Positions 1-5,065 of a DNA stretch of 5,235 bases are shown here, piece after piece. The stretch's first letter is position 1. Every line of letters begins with the position of its first letter. The translations under genes were made by a program, and so were the position numbers. Below the pieces are notes generated by a model that did not search any database, was not told where the DNA came from, and saw only the letters and a list, made by a program, of their open reading frames with translations. The DNA is taken from positions 1-5,235 of the forward strand of contig VGSO01000220.1 of NCBI GenBank assembly GCA_016874945.1, given 5' to 3'. This DNA comes from Deltaproteobacteria bacterium. GTDB taxonomy: Bacteria > Desulfobacterota > Desulfobaccia > Desulfobaccales > 0-14-0-80-60-11.

Positions 1-2
1 CA

Positions 3-68
3 CAGTACACCCCTGACAGAGAACATGTCAAGCACTTTGTGAAAGGGATAATCGCCGGCAAAATTTAG
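3..68 (+). CDS. possible C-terminal tail of an upstream gene (partial)
   Basis: Frame 3 is open from the window edge to a TAG at 66-68 and would encode about 21 residues ending HFVKGIIAGKI, a charged-then-hydrophobic stretch that could be the last helix of a protein. Nothing in it identifies a family. The other two forward frames close earlier (TGA at 13-15 and at 40-42). Such a short open stretch can easily arise by chance, so this is only a candidate for the end of a neighbouring gene. Confidence 0.28.
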   Translation, partial: QYTPDREHVKHFVKGIIAGKI

Positions 69-113
69 CGGCTTATAGCGATTGCCAAAAGTTTTTTCCG
101 ATTGTTTTTTGAC

Positions 114-170
114 GTAGGGGCACAGCGTGCTGCGCCCCTGTACCTTGGGCACGGCCCGCCGTGCCCCTAC
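114..170. repeat. paired-palindrome intergenic repeat with GTAGGGGCAC ends
   Basis: The element is bounded by a perfect 10-bp inverted repeat, GTAGGGGCAC at 114-123 and GTGCCCCTAC at 161-170. Inside are two hairpins. The left one (116-139) pairs AGGGGC with GCCCCT and CAGC with GCTG across one mismatch. The right one (147-166) is a perfect 9-bp stem, GGGCACGGC against GCCGTGCCC, with a CC loop. The whole can fold as one cruciform or as two hairpins, like REP/BIME-type elements. Short repeats with GTAGGGGC...GCCCCTAC ends are, from general knowledge, common between genes in several bacterial phyla. Only one copy lies in this window, so the repetitive nature is inferred. No T-run follows on either strand, so a terminator role is not obvious. 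Confidence 0.7.
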
Positions 171-258
171 GGGGAAATTACTTTGGGCAACCCCTATAGC
201 TGCCGCTTTCTCCTCAAAAATTCAGGGAAATCGAGATTAAAAACCAGAAATCCCCCCA

Positions 259-286
259 TTGCCCAATTCTCCCCGATGGCTAAAAT
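259..286 (+). promoter_or_regulatory. candidate sigma70 promoter for the Prim-Pol-like gene
   Basis: TTGCCC at 259-264 (4 of 6 matches to TTGACA) is followed after 16 bp by TAAAAT at 281-286 (5 of 6 matches to TATAAT). Transcription would begin near 293 and leave a leader of about 45 nt before the ATG at 338. It is the best-spaced pair seen in the 337-bp upstream region, but matches of this quality also occur by chance. Confidence 0.35.
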
Positions 287-323
287 CTCTGTCAGGCATA
301 AGAATTTTCGTCGCGGTATGGTC

Positions 324-330
324 AAGGAGG
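324..330 (+). promoter_or_regulatory. strong Shine-Dalgarno site fixing the start at 338
   Basis: AAGGAGG ends 7 nt before the ATG at 338. This near-perfect anti-16S match decides the start of the 430-aa gene. It also argues against the overlapping frame starting at 102, which reads straight through the palindromic repeat at 114-170. Confidence 0.8.
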
Positions 331-337
331 AAGGGAC

Positions 338-1630
338 ATGCCTCCCCCGAATTTTGCGGTCAAACTTGGGCAAGATGAGATAGGCCGCATTCTCAGCCTC
401 AAGGAGGAGTTGGATTACTGGGAGGTTTTAGAAGAGGCGGCCCGGGAATATTGCCGCCTGGGATGGTCGCTTCTGGTCGTGGATGACCAGGGAAAAGATC
501 TGGGGATAGACTTCACGCAGCCCTTTGAAGACTGGTCCGAGGCCCTGGGGGCCCTTTCCTGGCAGGAGACCACGGCCAACCTGGCGGTGCGCACCGGGAA
601 AGCTTCAAAGTTGCTGGTCCTGGAAATTGCTCCGGGAGACCCAGCCGTGGCGGGAATGGACCACAAGGGATGGAAGGCGGACACCATAGCCCTGGGCCCC
701 GGAGGACGGGAACGCCATTTCTTTGCCCTGCGGGAAGATAGCCCGGTTATTCCGTCTGCCGCGCCTATTCAAGAAATAACGATATACGGCGATGGGGTCC
801 AAGTATTAGTGCCTCCCTCAGGGGAGTTGGAGGGGGTGGCCTGGCGCTGGCTGGCGCCCCCCCAGGAAAAGCCGCCCCGGTTTCCCGGCCCGCAGGTTTG
901 GCGATTCCTGCGGGACCAAGGTGTGATTGCGGCTTTCTCCTACTTTCCTCCGGGCTGGGAGCCCCCCTCCTGGGAGGAAATCTACCGGCACATCTCGGGG
1001 TATGCCCAGGTCCTGCAGGCCTTGCTAACCCCGGAAGCGTCTCTGGAGGAGTACTACCGGGGGGTGGCGCAAAGGGCCTGGGCTGCGGGCCTCCAGGATT
1101 CAGGACTGCTGCTGGGTCTCCTCTGGCATGCCCCTTGGGGGGATGCCCGCCAGAATCAGGAACGCTGGGAATTTTTGCAGCAACTGGCCAACGACCCTCC
1201 CCGGCTGTCCACTGCATCCGCAGAGCCTGACGTCCACCTCTGCCGGCCGGTGGACCGCACCCCGGAAGTGTGGGCCCGGTTTTTCCAAATTATGGCCGAG
1301 TTAGGGGCGCAGCTCACCCGGGAGAACTACCGGGCGGGAGCCTGGCCTTTGGCGGGGGGGCAGCCCGACTTCGAAATCTGGGCCCTAAGTGGTTCCAACC
1401 CCTGGCCCTCAGTGATGTCCTGGCCAGACGGAATCAGGGCGCCCGGCCAGTTATATAACCTGGGGCCCGCGGCAGACCTGGCGGATGGGTTGATGGCGCC
1501 CTGCCAGGAAGAGGTCATCCGCTTCTTTTTAAGGAATTACATCTGCATCAACCCGGAGTGGGCCGGGCTGCCGGCGAACCGGCAACTGGCCTTGGCCCAG
1601 CGGATGGCCCAGGAGTTCTTGCGCCATTAA
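338..1630 (+). CDS. orphan protein with a degenerate Prim-Pol-like N-terminal domain
   Basis: The 430-aa product has an N-terminal part (about residues 33-180) that follows the motif order of the bifunctional primase-polymerase N-terminal domain (Prim-Pol, AEP superfamily). The order is a GW-start motif (LGWSLLVVD, 41-49), a Trp helix (D65-W66), ANLAVRTG (80-87), LLVLEI (92-97), GPGGRERHFF (120-129), GDGVQVLVPPSG (151-162) and the WRWL strand (169-172). In active members the third motif reads like DVD/DxE, then an RH motif, then an acidic residue before the GDG turn. Here these positions read E96-x-A98, H127 is kept, and the third acid is apparently T148, so nucleotidyl transfer is doubtful. 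Residues 180-430 match nothing I recognise, and no helicase P-loop is present. Trp is strikingly frequent (20 residues). A strong SD site supports the start. Role unknown: possibly a nucleic-acid- or nucleotide-binding relic. The domain call comes from motif reading only. Confidence 0.72.
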   Translation: MPPPNFAVKLGQDEIGRILSLKEELDYWEVLEEAAREYCRLGWSLLVVDDQGKDLGIDFTQPFEDWSEALGALSWQETTANLAVRTGKASKLLVLEIAPGDPAVAGMDHKGWKADTIALGPGGRERHFFALREDSPVIPSAAPIQEITIYGDGVQVLVPPSGELEGVAWRWLAPPQEKPPRFPGPQVWRFLRDQGVIAAFSYFPPGWEPPSWEEIYRHISGYAQVLQALLTPEASLEEYYRGVAQRAWAAGLQDSGLLLGLLWHAPWGDARQNQERWEFLQQLANDPPRLSTASAEPDVHLCRPVDRTPEVWARFFQIMAELGAQLTRENYRAGAWPLAGGQPDFEIWALSGSNPWPSVMSWPDGIRAPGQLYNLGPAADLADGLMAPCQEEVIRFFLRNYICINPEWAGLPANRQLALAQRMAQEFLRH

Positions 1631-1647
1631 CTAAGAATTACCCAAAG

Positions 1648-1698
1648 GGAAAAGGGGAAAAAAGGGAAAAAGGTGGTTACTTCCTTTCCCGCTTTTCC
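1648..1698 (+). other. purine/pyrimidine hairpin downstream of the Prim-Pol-like gene
   Basis: An A/G-only tract (1644-1673) is followed by a C/T-rich tract (1681-1698). GGAAAAGGGGAAA (1648-1660) can pair with TTTCCCGCTTTTCC (1685-1698) with one bulged C. Alternatively GGGAAAAAGG (1664-1673) pairs with CCTTTCCC (1683-1690) with two bulged A. It sits 17 bp after the stop codon and may act in transcription termination or 3'-end stabilisation. However, there is no U-run after the stem, so it is not a textbook intrinsic terminator. Confidence 0.3.
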
Positions 1699-1778
1699 GG
1701 TCTTTCGCCCAAGACGCCAGGGCGACCTAACTTGTAGGAATTATTAAACACCTCCATTGGGGCGTTGAGGGATAAGCC

Positions 1779-2792
1779 ATGCAGGAGATAACGCGCATCA
1801 AACTATGGAGTATCGGAGGGGGCAAGGGGGGCATCGGTAAGAGCATCTTTACCCTGGGATTAGGTATTTCCCTCTCCCGCTTGGGGAAAAAAGTCATCCT
1901 AATCGACGCCGATCTGGGTGGGGCAAACCTTCACACTCTTATGGGGGTGCATTACCCGCCGGTGACCCTGGAGGATTTCCTGCTAAAAAGGGTGGAGCGC
2001 CTGGAAGACCTCATCATTCCCACGGAAGTCGAGGGTATCGGTCTCATCTGCGGCGCCGACGACGTCCTGGGCGCGGCCAACCCCACCTTCGCCCAAAAAA
2101 TTCGTCTTTTGAAACAAATGGAAGGGCTGGACGCTCACTTTGTGCTTCTGGACCTGGGGGCGGGCACCTCTTTCAATTTCCTGGACTTCTTTAATTACTC
2201 CCCCGGCAAAATCGTTCTGACCACCAACCAGGCCACTTCCCTGCAAAACGCTTACGGCTTCATCAAAAGCGCCCTATACCGCCAGCTCTCCCGAGAATTC
2301 TCCCGCGACAATGACATGCTGGAGATGCTCTTCATGATGGCGGGCAAGCCTGAATATGAGACGCCCAGGTCCATCAGGGAGCTGCTAGCTTATTTGAAGG
2401 ACGCCTTTCCCGGGGAATACGCCCGGGTGGTGCGGGTGATGGCCTATATGCGGGTCTGGCTGGTGGTGAACATGATTAAAACCCACCGGGATGGAAACTG
2501 TGCCCGGATAATCCAGGAGGTATGCCGGGATTTTCTCAGCCTCCAGCTCGAGGTGCTGGGCCGCGTGCCCTATGACTCCGCAGTGGAGGCCGCGGTAAAT
2601 AATACCAACCCATTCTTCTTGTCGCAAAAAAAGAATAAGGCCATGGCCGCGTTCCAGGAAATTGCGGAGAGGGTTTTGAAAGAGTCCCGTCTCCCGCGCA
2701 CCGCATGGGTGACGGAAGAGGAGTTGATGGAAGAAAAGGAGCCCCAGGAGCCGGCGGCCACCGCGGAATACTCGAGTTATTACTTTTGGTAG
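1779..2792 (+). CDS. MinD/FlhG-like deviant Walker A ATPase
   Basis: This is a 337-aa SIMIBI-class ATPase of the MinD/ParA superfamily, closest in style to FlhG/FleN/YlxH-type site-determining ATPases. The deviant Walker A is GGGKGGIGKS (13-22), with signature lysine K16 and P-loop K21. Switch I is LIDADLGGAN (41-50), and Walker B is FVLLDLGAG (121-129, D125). TTNQATSL (148-155) and LVVNMIKT (228-235) fit the later core strands of the fold, and GRVPYDSAVEAAV (261-273) is the usual late motif. It is longer than MinD (about 270 aa). About 60 residues (165-225) form an additional, probably helical insertion, and the tail (311-337) is Glu-rich and ends in aromatic residues. No amphipathic MinD-type membrane-targeting helix is evident at the C-terminus. 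Such ATPases dimerise on ATP and position surface or chromosome machinery; the cargo here is unknown. GAGGGA (1767-1772) lies 6 nt before the ATG. Function by analogy only. Confidence 0.9.
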   Translation: MQEITRIKLWSIGGGKGGIGKSIFTLGLGISLSRLGKKVILIDADLGGANLHTLMGVHYPPVTLEDFLLKRVERLEDLIIPTEVEGIGLICGADDVLGAANPTFAQKIRLLKQMEGLDAHFVLLDLGAGTSFNFLDFFNYSPGKIVLTTNQATSLQNAYGFIKSALYRQLSREFSRDNDMLEMLFMMAGKPEYETPRSIRELLAYLKDAFPGEYARVVRVMAYMRVWLVVNMIKTHRDGNCARIIQEVCRDFLSLQLEVLGRVPYDSAVEAAVNNTNPFFLSQKKNKAMAAFQEIAERVLKESRLPRTAWVTEEELMEEKEPQEPAATAEYSSYYFW

Positions 2793-2906
2793 GGTGAACC
2801 CTCCCATTACCGGAAGGAAGTTTAGAATCTTTAGCTTCAGAGCCTTTTGCAAAAGTCATGGCCAAAAGCTGAATCAACGATATTGGGTCGGTTCCCTCCC
2901 CCTTGA

Positions 2907-2928
2907 GGGGGGAGGGTTAGGGTGGGGG
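2907..2928 (+). other. predicted G-quadruplex motif, left arm of copy 1
   Basis: Four G-runs of 6, 3, 3 and 5 bases are separated by loops of 1, 3 and 1 nt (A, TTA, T). This satisfies the usual G3+N1-7 rule with very short loops. The same G-runs can instead pair with the preceding C-tracts as a hairpin, so the two structures would compete. Confidence 0.65.
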
Positions 2929-2972
2929 TGGCAAAAATAATTTGTATTATCCCGTAGTTATAAACGACTTCG

Positions 2973-2999
2973 CCCCCCTCCCCCTAGCCCCCTCCCCCC
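2973..2999 (-). other. predicted G-quadruplex motif, right arm of copy 1
   Basis: C-runs of 6, 5, 5 and 6 bases are separated by T, TAG and T on the plus strand. They give a minus-strand G-quadruplex motif with 1-, 3- and 1-nt loops. It mirrors the left-arm motif, so each strand of the element carries one. Confidence 0.62.
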
Positions 3000-3215
3000 G
3001 TGGGGAGGGGGAATAGAAGCCGGGATCGGTTTTGCTAATTTTTTGCAAGAGCCTCTTCCGGATTGGCGATTTAAGACAACTGCGGGTATATGCTTTCTCT
3101 TCCCTAATATAAACTAACCTGCTGATTATATTAATTATTGCAAGAGAACTTAGAAAAACGAACACAAAATACGGAAACAGAAAACAGAAAACTGTATTGC
3201 CCGGGGGAATAATCC

Positions 3216-4733
3216 ATGGACCTGGCGACTCATCTCTTGAAAAGTAAGGCGCTGACGCCGGAGCAACTCCAGCAAGCAGAGGCCTATCAGGAAAAGTACG
3301 GCGGCTTTCTGGCGGAAAATATCCTGGAACTCAACCTCATCACTCCGGAAGAACTGGCCAAACTCCTGCCCATTTATCCTCCCCTGCCCCGGACCTTCCA
3401 GGAGCTGGGGGTGCCCCGCTGGCTGCTGGCCCAATTGCTGCTGAAGCACGCATATTTCCTGGACTCTTTTTCCTCCGTGGAGATAGCCCAGGAACTCAAG
3501 ATCCCGGAACACCTGGTGGAGGGGATCATCGATTATCTCAAGGACAAGATGTTTTTAAACGCTAAAACGCGTAACGGGATGGCCAAAGGCTCCACGGTGG
3601 TGTCCGTAATGCTCCGCTATGCCATAAGCGAACTGGGTAAGGCTCATGCGGAGCAATGCCTGGAACTGAACAGTTACGTGGGTCCGGCCCCGGTGTCTTT
3701 GGAGCACTACTGGGATTGGGTGGAGGCCCAGACCATCCACCGGGAGAAGGTGGACAGAGAGCGTCTCCATGAAGTGTGCGCGGATTACGTATTCACCGCG
3801 GAAATGCTGGACAAGGTGGGGCCGGCCATTAATAGCGGCCGGGCCATGTTCCTTTTCGGCCCCTCGGGCAACGGCAAGACTTTGCTGGCCCGGTGCGTCG
3901 CCGAAGCTTTCCAGGACCATATCTTCATCCCCTATGCCCTTTATGTTCACGGTCAGATAGTTCGCCTTTATGATGAGGTCAACCACCGGCCGGTGGAGGA
4001 TCCGCCGGAGGCCCCCAGGCACGATGGCCGGTGGGTGCGGTGCCGCCGGCCCGTGGTCATAGCCGGGGGGGAAATGACCGAAGACAACATGGAGCTTAAA
4101 TATAACCCCACTTTGAAATACTATGAGGCTCCTCATCATCTGCGGGCCAACAACGGCATCTATATCATCGACGATTTCGGCCGGCAGAGAATCAAACCCC
4201 AGCAATTGTTGAACCGCTGGATGTTCCCCCTGGAGACGCGTCAGGATTTCCTGTTCCTGCGCACCGGCCAGCAGTTTGCCATCCCCTTTGACCAATTGAT
4301 CATCTTTTGCACCAACCTCAACCCTTATAGCCTGGCGGACGAAGCTTTTTTAAGGCGCATTCGGCACAAGATCTATTTAGGCTATGTGTCTCCGGAGCAG
4401 TTCACGGAAATTTTCCGCCGTAATTGCAGCCAGCACGGTTTGGAGTTTAATCCGGAGATGGCGCGCTACCTGCTGACCCGCTATTTTGTCCAGCCTTCCC
4501 GGCCCCTGTGCGCCTGCCATTCCCGGGATCTGCTGGAGATGATCCTGGACCGGGCTAGATTTTTCGGCCAGCCCCCCCAACTCACTATCCAGGAACTGGA
4601 CGAAGTTTGTCAGAGCTATTTCGTCAAAGTGGTGGGCATTGCCGATTACGATGCTCTGCCCCCGGCGCCCCAATCTCCCTGGCAAGCCTGGGAAGCCCAG
4701 AATCTCCTGGCCAGGTCCACGGATAATTCCTGA
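3216..4733 (+). CDS. AAA+ ATPase with MshEN-like N-terminus and winged-helix segment
   Basis: The 505-aa protein appears to have three parts. Residues 4-50 resemble half of an MshEN/GspE-N domain (LLKSKALTPEQLQQA ... LNLITPEELAKLL), known from pilus and type II secretion ATPases. Residues 63-150 look like a winged helix (LLLKHAYFLDSF, SSVEIAQELKIPEHLVEGII, RYAISELGKAHA), ending at VGPAPV (155-160). The AAA+ module has Walker A GPSGNGKT (215-222), Walker B IYIIDD (315-320, DD rather than DE), sensor 1 TN (366-367), a likely arginine finger in FLRRIR (378-383) and sensor 2 near SRDLL (436-440). WVRCRRPVV (273-281), YYEAP (302-306) and LLNRWMFPLE (331-340) belong, as I recall, to a widespread uncharacterised AAA+ family. 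GGGGGA lies 7 nt before the ATG. It is flanked by two copies of the fold-back element. Its role is unknown; a remodelling ATPase for a surface or secretion system, possibly with the MinD-like protein, is a guess. Confidence 0.88.
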   Translation: MDLATHLLKSKALTPEQLQQAEAYQEKYGGFLAENILELNLITPEELAKLLPIYPPLPRTFQELGVPRWLLAQLLLKHAYFLDSFSSVEIAQELKIPEHLVEGIIDYLKDKMFLNAKTRNGMAKGSTVVSVMLRYAISELGKAHAEQCLELNSYVGPAPVSLEHYWDWVEAQTIHREKVDRERLHEVCADYVFTAEMLDKVGPAINSGRAMFLFGPSGNGKTLLARCVAEAFQDHIFIPYALYVHGQIVRLYDEVNHRPVEDPPEAPRHDGRWVRCRRPVVIAGGEMTEDNMELKYNPTLKYYEAPHHLRANNGIYIIDDFGRQRIKPQQLLNRWMFPLETRQDFLFLRTGQQFAIPFDQLIIFCTNLNPYSLADEAFLRRIRHKIYLGYVSPEQFTEIFRRNCSQHGLEFNPEMARYLLTRYFVQPSRPLCACHSRDLLEMILDRARFFGQPPQLTIQELDEVCQSYFVKVVGIADYDALPPAPQSPWQAWEAQNLLARSTDNS

Positions 4734-4740
4734 CGTCAGG
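4729..4740. repeat. 12-bp perfect palindrome over the AAA+ stop codon
   Basis: CCTGACGTCAGG is a perfect dyad that includes the TGA stop (4731-4733). Without a spacer it is not a good RNA hairpin. It could be a protein-binding dyad or chance. No second copy is present in the window. Confidence 0.4.
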
Positions 4741-5065
4741 CGACCCAGGATTGGCATTGGTAATAGAGATTTTCGGCCTTCGGGAAAAAGAATAAAAATT
4801 ATCAAGGTGTTACAAGTTAAGACCTCCGCAACATAAACGAAAGGCAGGCGAATCCATAAAATTCCTAAGGGCGCCGCCCCCTGGCCTGTAAACGCCGGCT
4901 GTTATACCAGGGGACTTTGCCAAGTTTAAACCGATGCCGAAATCTTCCCCCAGGGCCTACTAGAAAATTTCCCCGAACCGCCTTTTAACCTTCCTTTTTA
5001 TTGAAATGAGCCTCTGTTATACTATTTTCTCTTTCAAGTGCAACAAACTTAATCTGTAACTTATT
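4734..5065. other. gene-free region downstream of the AAA+ gene
   Basis: These 332 bp hold no credible coding frame. A weak stem with a GG bulge and a TTCG loop lies around 4777-4793 (TTTTC paired with GAAAA, CC with GG). It is followed by an A-rich rather than T-rich stretch, so it is at most a poor terminator for the upstream gene. CCCCTGG (4878-4884) and CCAGGGG (4907-4913) form a 7-bp inverted repeat around a 22-nt loop. The last ~100 bp are AT-rich and contain an extended -10-like site. Confidence 0.5.
5015..5023 (+). promoter_or_regulatory. candidate extended -10 promoter ahead of repeat copy 2
   Basis: TGTTATACT fits the extended -10 form TGnTATAAT (5 of 6 in the hexamer plus the TG). 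The expected -35 position (4995-5000) reads TTTTTA, a poor match, which extended -10 promoters tolerate. Transcription would start near 5030 and run into repeat copy 2, or to a gene beyond the window. Confidence 0.3.

Larger units (their letters stand above)
2840..3055. mobile_element. MITE-like fold-back element, copy 1 (complete)
   Basis: The 216-bp element has imperfect terminal inverted repeats. The left end reads GAGCCTTTTGCAAAA (2840-2854). The right end read on the minus strand gives GAGGCTCTTGCAAAA (3041-3055), and copy 2 has GAGCCTCTTGCAAAA, matching 14 of 15. Each arm carries a G/C-tract hairpin. One is CCCTCCCCC paired with GGGGGAGGG (2894-2916). The other is CCCCCTCCCC paired with GGGGAGGGGG (2988-3011). 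An AT-rich centre (about 2933-2970) separates the arms. There is no open frame for a transposase, so if mobile it would move in trans. No clear target-site duplication is seen (at best 2 bp). Boundaries rest on the inverted ends and on the start of the similarity to the second copy. Confidence 0.72.
2793..3215. other. gene-free spacer between the MinD-like and AAA+ genes
   Basis: I see no credible gene in these 423 bp. Positions 2840-3055 are the fold-back repeat described separately. The remaining 160 bp before the AAA+ gene are AT-rich and contain a short imperfect tandem of ACAGAAA units (about 3174-3192). They also contain a second TTGCAAGAG motif (3138-3146) and several TATATT/TAATAT-like hexamers (for example 3127-3132), none with a convincing -35 partner. 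The promoter of the downstream gene probably lies here but cannot be fixed by eye. Confidence 0.6.

Noticed and set aside
102..383. 93-aa plus-strand open frame in the upstream region
   Set aside because: It reads straight through the palindromic repeat at 114-170, has no ribosome site, and overlaps the well-supported start at 338 in another frame. Its VGAQRAAPLYLG-type peptide is what translating this repeat gives.
765..1217. 150-aa minus-strand and 110-aa plus-strand (898-1230) frames inside the Prim-Pol-like gene
   Set aside because: Pro/Gly/Ala/Arg-rich low-complexity translations are typical of shadow frames in GC-rich DNA. The frame at 338-1630 has the ribosome site and recognisable motifs.
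2385..2877. overlapping minus-strand frames (2385-2852, 2536-2877) over the end of the MinD-like gene and the repeat
   Set aside because: They are antisense to a clear ATPase gene and partly translate the repeat end, with no motif or ribosome site to support them.
2840..3055. the element's hairpins as intrinsic terminators
   Set aside because: The stems are strong, but no T-run follows either stem on either strand, so standard Rho-independent termination is not supported.
3174..3192. short A-rich tandem (ACAGAAA units) before the AAA+ gene as a regulatory repeat
   Set aside because: It has only about two and a half imperfect units in an A-rich leader, which is not distinguishable from low-complexity sequence.
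3555..4295. 246-aa minus-strand open frame inside the AAA+ gene
   Set aside because: It is fully antisense to a gene with clear AAA+ motifs. Its composition is that expected from the complement of GC-rich codons, and no family motif is seen.
5008..5015. GAGCCTCT as an additional terminal repeat near copy 2
   Set aside because: Only 8 bases match the terminal repeat and the match stops before the diagnostic TTGCAAAA, so chance is sufficient.
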